Translations under genes and position numbers: made by a program
Notes under the pieces: model-generated
Told to the model about the DNA's origin: nothing
The model's input: the letters and a program-made list of their open reading frames with translations, nothing else
The model's database searches: none
Origin: Eubacteriales Family XIII. Incertae Sedis bacterium
Lineage (GTDB): Bacteria > Bacillota > Clostridia > Peptostreptococcales > Anaerovoracaceae
Length of the DNA: 50,728 bases
Assembly: GCA_031272485.1 (NCBI GenBank)
Contig: JAISTV010000031.1
Span: 1-50,728, forward strand
Direction: 5' to 3'
Part shown: in pieces, positions 25,699 through 38,500 of the stretch
How positions within the stretch are numbered: the stretch's first letter is position 1
Layout of the letters: the number at the start of each line of letters is the position of its first letter

Positions 25699-26158
25699 GG
25701 ACAGCGAGTTTTTCGTACAGGGCTTTTCCGTGTGCGGCTACCAGTACGTCGTCTGTTTCGGAGAAGCCTGAGAAGGCGAATAGCGCCTTGTGATCCTCGC
25801 TGAAGAGGGCGCCTTGCCAATAGCTTTCCGCGCCCCGCACGTCGCGCACATCCGCGCCGCTGTTATTGCCGGTTCTGCGGCAGTATGCTATCTTTCCGTG
25901 GGCAAGCCCGTCGTTGCTCACGCCCAGATCTATGTCGCGGCCGTTTTGTGATTTCGGCTGCCCCCAGCACAGGCCGCCGAAGCGGGACTCTAAGGAGAGC
26001 CACACGTCCGGGTCTGTGTCGTCCTGCACCGTGACCACTGCCAGCCCGCGGCGCGGTCCGCGCGTTACCGCGTAGTTCTCTGCGGAGGTCTCGTACACCT
26101 CCCAGGCCTTCTCAATCATAGCGGCCAATACCTGCCGCAGCACATCCAGTTCCACCAT
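25679..26158 (-). CDS. Uncharacterised 159-residue cytosolic protein
   Basis: Not recognised. It begins MVELDVLRQVLAAMIEKAW, with GGAGG about 8 nt upstream, which fixes the start at 26158; the open frame further upstream runs through repeat DNA. There is no signal peptide or membrane segment. The C-terminal part contains GNNSGADVRDVRGAESYWQG and a run of small beta-type segments (ALFAFSGFSETDDVLVAAHG), suggesting a compact alpha/beta domain, possibly a sensor or ligand-binding fold. It has its own -10 at 26219-26214. It overlaps the miaB 3' end by 20 nt tail to tail. Codon use and GC content match the neighbouring genes. Confidence 0.7.
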   Translation of the reverse strand: MVELDVLRQVLAAMIEKAWEVYETSAENYAVTRGPRRGLAVVTVQDDTDPDVWLSLESRFGGLCWGQPKSQNGRDIDLGVSNDGLAHGKIAYCRRTGNNSGADVRDVRGAESYWQGALFSEDHKALFAFSGFSETDDVLVAAHGKALYEKLAVLTPAPR

Positions 26159-26213
26159 AGCGCCACCTCCGTGAATTGTAAGGCGGGGGCTTAAGTTCGC
26201 GCCCGCCGAATCT

Positions 26214-26219
26214 ATTATA
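26214..26219 (-). promoter_or_regulatory. -10 box (TATAAT) of the 25679-26158 gene
   Basis: TATAAT on the minus strand about 55 nt upstream of the ATG at 26158, in an otherwise G-rich stretch. No convincing -35. Confidence 0.5.
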
Positions 26220-26257
26220 CAACGGCGCGGGGGTGGGGTGGGGGGCGCGTCATTGGC

Positions 26258-26322
26258 GGAAAAGTTCTTAAGTGTACACATTCGGAGGTTGAATCTTGTA
26301 CACTTAAGAACTTTTCCGGCAT
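26258..26322. repeat. Inverted pair of TGTACACTTAAG elements
   Basis: The left arm 26258-26278 and right arm 26297-26317 are perfect 21-bp inverted repeats around an 18-nt centre; the right copy continues to 26322 and matches 8189-8214 over 26 bp. The element lies beside a G-rich tract (26228-26247), as at 8189. It could be paired ends of a lost mobile element or a hairpin. The rest of the 26159-26479 gap holds the 25679-gene promoter and the duplicated leader. Confidence 0.8.
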
Positions 26323-26324
26323 CA

Positions 26325-26505
26325 GGGGGCTTCACCCTTTTGGGTGAGGAGTGTGCGGGAAAAATCGTGGAACGGGGTGTGGTGCGTTTCTGAGCGCGTG
26401 TTTAGTATGGATTACACGGATACAATTTTTTGTTTGCCGGCTTTTCGCGCCGGCTTGTAAGAATGCGGGGGACGATGTTATGAGCGAACGGTTCAGGGGA
26501 CACGA
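26325..26505 (+). promoter_or_regulatory. Duplicated 181-bp promoter/leader of the first giant gene
   Basis: Aligns without gaps to 41317-41497 (constant offset 14992), with only scattered substitutions. It contains a CACCC-TTTT-GGGTG hairpin (26333-26346), a GCCGGC...GCCGGC hairpin in the leader, a possible -10 (TACAAT after CGGA), GGGGGA at 26467-26472 and the ATG at 26480. It probably carries the promoter for the surface protein; the -35 is not clear. Confidence 0.75.
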
Positions 26506-29500
26506 AGTTCAATTATTAAAGAAGGCCTGGATGCGGCGGGTTGCTGCTTTTGCCTTGACGGCTTTGATGGTCTTTACGCTCGGGGTGCCGAATGCGGCTT
26601 CCTGGGCTGTGGAGGAGACGACGGGGGGCGCGGTTGGCGAGAATGATGTTACGGTTAATGCGTCGGGGGACGGCGCTGTTGAGGGTGACGGTTCCTGGAT
26701 TGCCGGAACAAGTCCGGCAATGACGTCCGGTGCTGTTGAGGGTGCGGATGATGCGGACGGCGCTGACGAGGGTGACGGTTCCTGGATTGCCGGAACGAGT
26801 CCGGCAATGACGTTGGATACTGGCGAAAGTGACACAGACGGCCTTGCGGACACTTCGGACGGCGACGCGACTACTTCCGACTCCGGCGTTTCTGCTTTGG
26901 CGGTTACGCCTCTTTCTCCCGGGTGGAACGGTTCTTATGTGGCGCCGGGGTCCGGCGTTGTGGCTACCATCGTGGTCGCGGGCGACGCCACTGCCATGTC
27001 CCATACCATGATCAAGGACAGCCAGTGGTCCACAAACGGCACCAACTGGTCCACCGACCCCTTGAACCTGGTGCCCGGCGGGACCTACTTTATCTACACG
27101 CCGCTGAATGCTTTCAAGGATTATGAAGACGATCCCAACTGGACCAAGCCCGTTCTGCCGAACATCAAGGCTGCCGTCACGGTGGATATGGATCCCGCCG
27201 TCGAGACCGTGGGCGACTACTTCATGTTCTACTACGCCATCAACTGTAACCTGCTCACCTCACTGGGCGTGCCCGACACTTCCAACCTCACACAGGTAGG
27301 AGAAATGTTCATGGCCGATTATGCCTCGGGCTGCAGCGGCCTTACACAGCTGGGGGTTCCCGACACCTCCCATATCACCACCATCGGCGGTCACTTCCTG
27401 ATGCTGTACGCCGTAGACTGCAGTTCTCTGACGTCTTTGAGTATTCCGGACACCAGCCAGATTACCAGCCCGCAGAACGGCTTTCTCTATGGGTTTGCAA
27501 AAAACTGCAGCTCTTTGACTACGCTGGGCATGCCGGTCACGTCCCAGTTCACTTCTGCAGGCGAAAGCTTCATGGTCGCTTATGCAGAAGGTTGCACGGG
27601 CCTTACCTCCCTGAGCGTTCCGGACACCTCCCACATGCTCACAGTGGGCCAGGACTTTATGACCGCGTACGCGAAGGACTGTACCTCGCTTACTACCTTG
27701 GCCGTGCCGGATACCAGCGCCCTTACCACGGCCGGTGAGGACTTCCTGTATTACTATGCGCAGAACTGCACATCCCTGACGCGTCTGGACGCGCCGAACC
27801 TCTCCAACCTCACCAGCGCCGGCAAAACTTTTATGAGTGGTTATGCCTACGGCTGCACCGCGCTGAAGACGCTGGGCATTCCCGACACGACTAAGCTGAC
27901 ATCGTTTAGTATTGGTGGCACGCACGATTACTTCATGTCTGACTACGCGTACAACTGCACCGCGCTGGACTACTTTGTTATGAATTCCGCTCCCGGCGTC
28001 CTGGCTACCTACGACGTGTCCTGGCAAACGCCGGGAGGGGCGGCAACTGACAGCAAAGGCCTGAAGGCCATAGTCCCGGCAGCCTCCCTCGCCGCCTGGC
28101 AGGCGCTTACGGCAAGCGGCAAGACTCTGGCCCTGAACCAGATTACCGCTTCCGCCAATGTCATTACCATGCAGGCTGTGGACGGGCAGTTCTCCTCGAC
28201 CGTCACCGACCCTGTGTGGGGCGAAGCCTACATCTACGGCACGGTGGTGACCACCTGGACCAACACCGGCGGCAACAACGGCCTGCTCCAGGCGCTGAAC
28301 AAGGTGGGCGCCTATAACTCCGATATGCCCTACATAATCCTGATTAAAGGCGACATAAACATGGGCGCCGTCTATGAGTTGTCCAATAAGAATGTTGTGC
28401 TTCGCAAAACGACGGCCACCACCGTGGACCCGGTAAACCATACCGGCGAGAAATGGTGGAACTATAACAACGCATGGAAAACCACCAGCGGCGGCAACCC
28501 AGAACTCTATGACGGGGAAGCAGATGGCATATTATTATCAGCAACCAACGCCAGGCACTTTCTGGTGACTGGCACCACAAGCAAGTTGACGTTGGAGAAC
28601 ATTACGCTTGACGGCGGCATCGAACCAGAGACGACAGGACTGCTCAACGACGGCGACCAGAACCTCGGATTTTACGGCGGTATCACGCAGACTGGTACGA
28701 ACTTCACCTTTGCTGGCAATATCCGACGTTGCCGTAGTGGCCATCATGGCGGCGCTGTCATGGTTGGTACGGCGAGCGGGACTTCCCTCGTCTTTACCAT
28801 GAATGGCGGTGTGCTGTATAAGAACTCAGCCGGCGCCAAGGGCGGCGCTTCAACCGGTTATGCCGGTGGCGCTGTGGCAGGCTCCTGGAAAACGGACAAC
28901 AACACGTTCAACTTCAACGGCTATTCCATTCTCGAAGAAAACGCTTCGGGCGGTTACGGCGGTGCCTTTGCCACCTATAACAAAACCCTGAATATCAAGG
29001 ACAATGTAATCATTCGAAACAACGAAGCCCGCATCGGCGGTGCAATTGCAACAGCCGGAACCACCATTACGCTGCGCGGCAATGTTCAAATCACCGGCAA
29101 CCATTCAGAAGGCGTGCCTAAATCGGGCAGCAAAGTCTATCCGGGCAGCGGCGGCGGCATTTCCATGAACTGCTATAACGGTAGTGATATCTTGAATATT
29201 TACGACAACGTGCTCATTTCCGGTAACAGCGCTGACCGCGGTGGCGGAGGCATCTGGGCAGGGTTTACCTATAAATACACTGGTCATACGGCAACGATTA
29301 ACCTGTACGGAGGCACCATCTCAAATAATAGTGCGCTGGGTGCAGCGCGAGAACTGCCCGGTACACCTGACGCTGGCGACCTGTACTCCATCGGCGGCGG
29401 CGGCGGCATATTCTCGCTTGATCCCAAGCTAATCAATATCCCTAATTACAGCACAGTCACCTTCTCAGGCAACACCGGTGCATTCTCCGCGTTCATTGAC

Positions 29501-32500
29501 AATACTATGTTGCAGACGCTTACGAATGACCTGCATGCTGCCGGGGGGTTTTACGAGGGCGACAACTACATCTCGCACATCCAAAAAGCCGACGTGCATA
29601 CCAGCCTGGTAAATGTCGCGGGGCCCACCGGTTACGACTACTACAACCTTTACAACAACTACGACATAGGCACGCCCAACAACCTCTCGCTGGGCCTGTT
29701 CACCCCCGTAAACGTCTCAACCCTTCCGGCGGACGGCTCGGGCGGTCAGGTCACGGAGGATTCCGGGAACGTCTACATAGACCCGCTGCAGACCGGTGTC
29801 AAGCAGGCGGCGCTTAACTCCCAGCTCAAGTTCACGCCGGTGGCGGCGGACGGTTGGCGCCTCTACAGCTTCGCGGCGCAGACGGACCCCGCGCTCACCG
29901 AGGACGAGCTTACGGCGGCCTGGACGCACTCGGGCAACCTGTACACGCTCACCGTGCCCGGCTCGGACACGAAACTCGTGGCGACCTTCCACCGCAACGC
30001 GGTGCTTTCGGCGCAGCCCGTGGTCTTTGCGCGGAACTTTGCGGGCGACCTTTACAATCAGCCGGCGCTTACCAGCATCATGATTACCAACACCGCGCCC
30101 GCCGACGGCTACTCGGATGAAGCGAATAGCATCACGGCGGTGCTTATAGGGGAGAATGCAAGCGCCTTCACGCTCACGTCCGGCGACACCATGGTGCAGC
30201 CTGGAACTACCACCACCTCGTGGAAGATTCAGCCTAGGGGCAGCAGCTACTTCCAAACGGCCAAGACCTATACGGCCACTGTGCGCATAACCTATAACGA
30301 CGGGGAGACGGCCGGCCAGGTGCTGGATATTCCGGTCTCCATAGAGATAACCAATGCCGGCGACCTGTACCTGCCGGGCGCTGAGGATGGCAGCTACGAC
30401 TTTGGCACCACGCTGCTTGACGCGGGAAGCTACGAGCAGGCGCCAGCGGCCAAGAGCATTACCATACAGAGCGTGGGCGGCGCAGACGCGCCGAACGCCA
30501 CGAACGTGAGCGTGAGCGTGACGAACCAGAAGAAGGACGGCTCCACCGAGGGGACGTACTTTACCCTGAGCGGCTCTCCTGTGTCCACCATAACCGGAAG
30601 CCCGGCGGGCAGCGACACGAACTATCAGGTGGTGCCGGCGGACGGTCTGGCGCCGGGCGACTACACGGCGGACCTCTTGCTTACCTACACCCTGAACAGC
30701 AAGGACGTGAGCAAGACCATTGCGGGCGCGGTGCACTTCAAGGTGCAGAATCCGGCGAGCCTCACGGTTAAGGATCTGGCGTCAGGCAATGACAATGCCG
30801 AGATAGACTTCGGGACGCTGAACCTGGGCTATGCCGCCGACGCCTTGTCTTTCAAGAACGTGGTGCTGGATAACAGCGGAGATATCGTGGCGGCCGTAAC
30901 GAACGTCACGTTTTCGGCCGGCAGCGCGGGCAGCTTCGTTCTGAACGGGCCTGCGTACAGCGACGGCGCCGCCATAGGAACCGTACCGGCGGCCACGGAC
31001 GGCACGGCGGGTAGCAACGCAAACACGTGGAGCATTATCCCCAAGCAGGGGCTGGCGGCGGGCACGTATAACGTGACGGTGACCGTGACCTACAAGACCG
31101 GCCTTACGAGCGGCGAGAATCAGACTGCCACGGCCACAGCCAGGGCTACTTTTGAAGTGGACGGGCCGCCGGCCATGCGGTGGTATATGCTCAAGGACGG
31201 CGGGTTCAACTGGGCCAGCGGCGGTGTGGATTCCAGCCACGTGACGGACATCCCGCTATCGGGCACCATTTACATAGGCGTGGATGAACCCATAGACACT
31301 ACCAAGACCTTCTCCATGCGGCTGATACCGGCGGACGGTTCGGACCCGGTGGTTCTGAATACTGCTACGTTCACCTGGAACGCGGCCGGGCAGAACGCCT
31401 GGGGGAATGGACCCTATGATCTGCTGGGCGGCACCGAGGGACACATAGCCTACGAGGGGCTGAAGCCGGACACGCAGTACACGCTGGAGATAAACGGGCT
31501 TATTGACGCGCCGGTGGAAGCCACCGCGGATTCCGCCGCGCATGGCGGCAACCAGATGACGCAGGCGTGGAGCGCGACTTTCACTACGCAGCATGCGCCT
31601 ATCGCGGGCAGCGTGAGCATAACCGGGCAGCCGTATTACGGCAACACCCTGACGGCGGATACCAGCCTGGTTACTTCCAGTTCGGGCGGCAGCCTGGGCG
31701 CTTTCCAATACGCATGGATGCGCAACGGCGAAGATATCCCGGGTGCTACCGCCGCCACCTACACCCTGACGGAGCGGGACATAGGCCGCGACATAGGGCT
31801 GGTGGTGTCTACCGAGAACACGGACGGCGTGCTGGATGTTCGTGGCGCAAAGATAGGCGCCAGGCGTCCCGTAAGCATAACCGCTACCACGGCGGACAAG
31901 CATTACGACGGCACGAACGTGGCCACGGTAGCTTCCATTACCCTGCAGCAGATGACGGACGACGCGGGCGTGCTTCCGGCGGACGCGGCGGATGTGCAGG
32001 TAGTGGCCGGCACGGCGGCGTTTTCTTCCATTGGCTCCGCGGACGCGGACACGAACGGGCTTACCGTTTCGTTTACGGGGTTCAGCATTACGGGCGGAAA
32101 GGCGAACTGCTACGAGCTTTCCGGGCAGCCGGCGGGCAAGACAGCCTCTATCCTCATGGGGTTTGAGGCGGTAGCCGGCGTGCACTACCAGGTGCCCAAC
32201 ATGAATGCGGACGGCTGGGCGCACGACTACTTGCAGGTGATTCCCTTCTTCTCAAACTATGCCGACCAGATCTCCGACTACCGGGTATCGACGGACTCTG
32301 CGGCGGACAGTGGCTGGGGGCTGGAAGTCTTTTTCGGCAGTGGCGAAATGCCCATGGGTTCCACGGGGACTTTCCACGTGAAAAACGTGACTACCGGCGA
32401 GATTTCCCGTGCGGTGACGCTGACCTACGGCGTGGATAATTCCAAGCCGCGGGGCGCCATTACCATGCGGGACAACAGCTTTACGACCTTCTTGAACACC

Positions 32501-35500
32501 ATTACGTTCGGGCTGTTTTTCAAGAACACGGTGGACGTGACCATTACGGCGGCGGATGACCAGTCGGCGCTGGGCGCGGGGGCGAATGCCAACTCCGGCG
32601 TGCGCAAGATTGAGTACATAGCCTACGAGGGAGAAATCCCTACCATACGGTGGGAGTCCATACATAATGCGCTGTACATCAACGATCAATTTACAAGCAA
32701 CTGGACGCAGGGCAGCTCGTTTACGCTTTCACCCGGCTGGCATGGCGTGGTGATTGCGCGGCTGACCGATAACGTGGGCAACGAGCAGATTATCACTTCC
32801 AAAGGGCTGGTCGTCTACGAGGACAGCGACTATAACGGCAGCGGCCTTACTTACACCAAGACTTCGCTGGCGGATAAGAGCGCGGCTATTTCCTTGAACG
32901 GCAATACAGTGGAAGTTGTTTCCGTAGGGCCTACGGCGCTTACGCCGGGCACGGATTACGTGCTGGGTGACGGGACGATTACGCTTAAGGGCAGCTATCT
33001 GGATACGCTGGCCGCGGGGAACTATACCGTGAGCATAGTGGTGAATCCGCTGGGCAAGCAATTCGTGGCGGAGAACGATGCGGACGGAGATTCCACAGGG
33101 GAGGACGAAAACGATGCGCCGGCGGAGATAAGCATTCCGTTGGTCGTGAGCAAGGCGGTGCCTACCCTGACCTGGCCTACGGTGGGGCAGATTACTTACG
33201 GCACGCTGCTTTCGGATGTGACGCTTTCGGGCGGCAGCGGTTCGGGCGGCGGGCAGTTCAGCTGGCAGGCGGACGCGAACGCGGTTTATCCGGCGGTGAG
33301 CAACACGGGCTATGTGCTCACGTTTACGCCGGCGGATACGGATTCCTACGACTACACGCAGGTGCCGGGTTACAGCGCGGGCACGGTGAAGAAGACGGTG
33401 GCGCTTACTGTCAAGCCGCGGAGGTTGACAGGCGCTACGGATACCGGCTCTACGCCGAACACGGTGAACGGCTTTACGGCGGCGGATAAGAGCTACGACG
33501 GTTCGGACGCGGCGCCCGTTACCTTTACGCCAGATAACTTAGTACCCGTCGATACAGCGGGCACGGTGGTCGGCGCGGTCACGGCGCATTTTGATAGCGG
33601 TGCGGGTTACGGTGCCGACAAGGATGTTGTTATCGATTCCGTGCAGATTCTCAGCGCCAACTATACAGCGCCGGAACTGCCTACGTCGCTTACCGCAAGC
33701 ATAAACAAGGCGGCGGCCGTGGTCGGACTCCCGCAGACCTTGAGCGCCAAGGAGAACGTGGCGTCCAGTCTGACGCTGGATTTGTCCGCGCTGCTTCCGG
33801 GGCTCGGCGCCGGCAAGTCGCTGGGTACAGTGAGCTACTCTATCGGGACGCCTACGGACGCGAGCAGCGTCCTTGGTGGCGCGCCCACGAAGGACAGCGC
33901 GGGTGTGCTGCACGTGAGCGTGAAGGCCAGCGCGCAGAAGGGCAGCACGGCGGTCATACCGGTCACGGTTACGAGCGAGAACTATGAGTCGTTCACGGTG
34001 AATGTGACGGTGGAGATAATCGGCAATGTGCCGCTGATTACGGCGCAGCCGGTGGGGACCAGCCCCAACGTATACATAGGCGATTCGTTTACGCTTTCCG
34101 TGACGGCGCAGAGCTCGGAGACCATGGAGGTGCGGTGGTACGTGCACGGCAATCCGGCGTCGGCCAAGTCGGCGGTAACCGACTGGATAGCGATAGGCTC
34201 TGGCACGCAGACGGCTACGTACGAGGTGAGCACCTCGGGGTGGACGGCCACGGAGTATTCCGTCGATGTGCGCAACGCGGAAGGGACGAGCACGTCACAG
34301 GAGGTTCATGTGGCGGTTTACGACCGCGTCTATGAGGCGAGCGTTACGCCGCAGAGCAAGGACTTTGGGACCGCGGTGTACGGGTACGCTTCTGCCGGGA
34401 CGCAGGTGTTTACGCTTAAGAATACGGGCAACCAGAAGCTGACGGGTGTTACGGTAGGACTGGGGGACGACGCTGATTTTGAGATTACGAATGACGTCGA
34501 ATCAAGCGACCTTGCGGTGGGGGCGAGCCTTACCGTTACGGTACGGCCTAAGGCCGGGCTGGGCGGCGGCTCTCATGCGGGGACGCTCACGTTCTCGTAT
34601 ACGAATGGCGGCACGGACGGCAAGACGCCTGTGACCGACACGGTTACGGCGGCGCTTGCCTTTACGGTGCAGCCGGCGGCGGGCGAGCTGGTCATTTCCG
34701 ACCCGGATGCCTCGCAGGATGTGATTTACGCCGGCAAGGAGATTAAGCCGGGCGTGGCGCAAAACGACTCCGGCGGCGCGCTTACCTGGTATACGCGCAG
34801 CGCGGGAACCTCCGACGCGGGGGATACTAACCCGGCGGACGGCATAGACGATAGCTATACCGCGGGCCTTCCTATAAATGCGGGCAGCTACGAGGTGTTC
34901 GCTGTGGCGGCGGCTTCGGATAATTATCTCGCGGAGACGTCCAACCACGTGACGTTTACTGTCAAGCCAAAAGCCTTGACAGTAACGGTCACCGTGCCGG
35001 ATAAGGACTACGACGGGACGAACTACGCGGCGGTGACTGCGGCGGTTCTTACGGGCCTTGCGGACGGAGACGTGCAGGGCACGGACGTGCTGCTGGGTCT
35101 TGGAGCGCTTACGTTTGACGCAAACGGCGATGCGGATACTCCTAATAACACGGCGGGGCGGTTCGCTTCGGTAGGCGATCCGGCTTCTGACAGCAAGCTC
35201 GCGGTGAGTTTCCCGGGCGGCTTTTCGATAACGGGCGGCAAGGCGGGGAACTACACGCTGGCGCAGCCTTCCGTGCAGGCGACCATCCGCGCGGGCTTCG
35301 CGGCGGCAGCGGGTACGCACTATGAGCTGCCCACACCGAACAGCGCGGGCTGGGTTACGAGCGCCTTTACCGTGACGGCTAAGAGCGGCTATCAGGTGGG
35401 GCTTACGGCGCAGGCGCCGGCGCCGGACGGCGCGGGCACCTGGACGGACGCGGGCACGGCGCTTACGCTGTCCGGTGCGGACACAGATGCGGGAAGCGGT

Positions 35501-38500
35501 TCCTTCTATATAAGAGAGGTGGCTACCGGGAAGATTTCCAAGGTGACGCTGGTTACCTGGAAGCTCGATACGGCGGCGCCTACCGGGAGCATAACGCTTC
35601 GCGGGAACAGCTTTACGACCTTCCTGAATAATATCTCCTTCGGGCTGTTCTTTAAGAACACGGTGGATGTGACCATCTCCGCTTCGGACGTTACGGCGGG
35701 CGTGGACTCTGCCAAGACCGAGTACTACCTGTCAAGCTCTCCGCTTGACAGAGACAGCACGAACTGGAATACGATAGACTGGACTGCCGGAAACAAGGTG
35801 AGCATCCAGCCGAATTTCAAGGGCGTGGTTTACGCGCGGATATACGATTACGCGGGGAACAGCACGCTGCTGAGCTCCGGCGGACTGGTGGTGTACACGG
35901 ATTCTTCGAGCGCGCAGACGCAGCTTAGTTACACGCGCACCACGAAAGCGGCGCAGTCCTTTGACGTGACGCTCAGCGGCAATACCATAGATGAGATTTA
36001 CCTCTTCAGGGCGGGCAGCGTGCCAGTGTGGGCAGCGGATATGACCGCGGCGTCCGGCTACCTGGCTACGCTTACGAAGGACGCGGACTATACGGTTACG
36101 GTGAATGAAGGCGTGGCCACCATAGAGCTTAAGGGCGCGTGGCTGGATTCGCTCTCCGCGGGCGATTCGGCTGCGGCTGCAAGCAAGAGCTATGTGCTGG
36201 CGGTTACCCTAAATCCGCAGGGCGAATCCTTTACGGCAGAAAACGGCGGCGACGTGAACAGCTCTGGCCCCGACGAGAACGATGTACCAGCCGTGATAGC
36301 CGTGGGGCTTACTTCCCAGAAGCAGACGCCTGCGGTTACCAATGTGGTAGCGGGGGGCGTGATATACGGCGAGAGACTGGCTGCCTCGGCGGTTACGGCG
36401 GACGCTACGGCGCCGAGGGATGTTGTGCCGGCTACGGGCACGGTGACCTGGAGCGACGCGACGATTATTCCGGGTTACGACTCGGTGGATGTGACCGGGG
36501 CTAAGGTCAGCGGCGGCGACAGCGTGAGCGCGAGCACCGGGCTCAATGCGGGCGGCTATCTGTTTAAGGCGGTGTGGACGCCGTCGGATGCGGATGGCAG
36601 TTACGACGCGGGCAAGGCGAGCGATTACTTTACGGCGGTGAGCATAGACGCTACGGTGCAGGTGACGCAGGCTACGCCGCGCATGAAGGAGAGCGAGACG
36701 CCTGCGGGCACGCCCATCCTCCAGCTCCCGTATGACACGCTGGCGGACAGCGTGATTTCGGGGCATGTGGTTTACGACTTCGCGGGGAACACGGGCGAGA
36801 CGGCGGCCAGCGGCACGTGGTACTGGGACGAGGACGAGGACGGCGAGGTGTATGGACGGGACAGCGAAGAGTCTCAGAATCCGTCGGAGAGCACGATTAA
36901 CGTGACTGCCGGCAACTATCAGGTGGGCGCTGTGTTTGTGCCGGCCGACCCGAGAATCGCGCGGCTTGCGTCCGTTGCGTACCTTACGGTCTTCAGTCCC
37001 ACGACGCAGATTGTGGCGCCGGAGGGATACACCATAGAGGGCGTGTACGGGATGACGCTCGGGGATATAGCCACGGGCGGCAAGTCGATTGATACGATTC
37101 TGCGGACCAAGGGATTTACGGCGGTGGCGTACGGGCCGGACTCGGATCCCGAGCCCATAGCGGGCACGTTCACGTGGAAGGAGCCTGCTACGCTTCTGTC
37201 TGCCGCGGGCACCACGCAGGCGGCGGTGCTGGTCTTTACGCCGGAGAAGGTGCTCGATCCGGAGCACGATGTGTTTGACCCGGTCGACCCGGCTTATGTG
37301 GCGGCGCAGACGAGCGTGGTGGTCACGCTTACGCAGGCGCAGCTCACCGGTTCGGTTTCGCTTTCCGGGCAGACGACGTACGGGCAGACGCTCACGGTGA
37401 ATACGGGCGGCCTTTCTACGACGCCGGACATAACCGACAGCGTGGGGCTGGGCGACCTGACCTACGTGTGGAAGCGGCACTCTGGCGCGGGCGACGCGGA
37501 GGGTGCGGTGATAGGCGGCGTGAACGGGCCAAGCTATACGCTCACGCAGGCGGACATAGGCAAAAAGATTTCCGTGACGGTTTCCGCGGCGAACGCAAGC
37601 GGGAGCCGGGCTACGGGGATGAGCGATACGGTGGCCAAGATAGCGCAGAGCGCGCCGGCGCAGCCCGTGGTCGATGGCAAGACATCTACGAGTATAACGG
37701 TGAAGGCCGTGGCGGGCGCGGAGTATTCCATTAACTACGACGCCTCGAACGGGTCCGGGGACTGGTATACTGCGCCGGTCTTTGCGGGCCTTACGCCGGA
37801 TACCGCCTACGTGATTCACGCGCGGCTAAAGGAGACCGAGACGCTGGCGGCGAGCTATGTGAGCACGGGGCTTTCGGTTCGGACGAACCAGGCGGTGAGC
37901 TACAGCGCGGCGCAGTACGGCGGCGCTTCGGACGGGTCTGCGACCACGACGGAAATACGCGTGACGTTTAGCGAGGGCGTGAGCGGGCTTGCGGCTGCGA
38001 ACTTCAGCCTGGCCGGCGACGGCGTGAGCATAGTGAGCGGGTCGGTGGCGGCTGTGCCGGGAACGGATAATCAGACGTGGAAGCTTGGCGTGAGCGGAAA
38101 CTTCACGCATGGCGCTGTGGCGGATGTGAGCGTTTCCGGGGTTACGGACGTAGACCTGCTGAACGGTGCGGTGGCGGTTACGCTTTACCGCGACATAACG
38201 GGGCCGGTGCTTTCGGACGCCTCGGCTGCGCGTACGGGTGTGAGCACGGCTACGGTGGACTTTACGGCCGGCGAGGGCGGCAGTGCGTACGCGCTGGTGG
38301 TAGCCGCGGGGGCGGATGCGCCTTCTGCGGTTAACGTGGCCGGCAGCGGGCAGGCGCTCGGCGCGGTTGCGAGTGGCGCGAGCAGCGGGCTGGCTGTTAC
38401 GGTCGGCGCCACGGCACAGGATATCTACGTGGTCGTGAAGGACGCGGCGGGGAACCTGTCGGCGCCGGTTAAGGCTACGCTCGATGAATACGACGGGACA

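Noticed and set aside
26351-26479. In-frame N-terminal extension of the first giant protein
   Set aside because: Lies in the duplicated leader, would bury the signal peptide, and the ATG at 26480 has a good ribosome binding site. The frame is also open in the second leader copy, but this is explained by recent duplication.
27269-27985. Regular 87-bp repeats considered as a CRISPR-like array
   Set aside because: They are coding, with diverging protein repeats and no constant-repeat/variable-spacer structure.
36209-37819. 536-codon minus-strand frame inside the first giant gene
   Set aside because: Same reason: low-complexity Arg/His-rich translation, antisense to supported domains.
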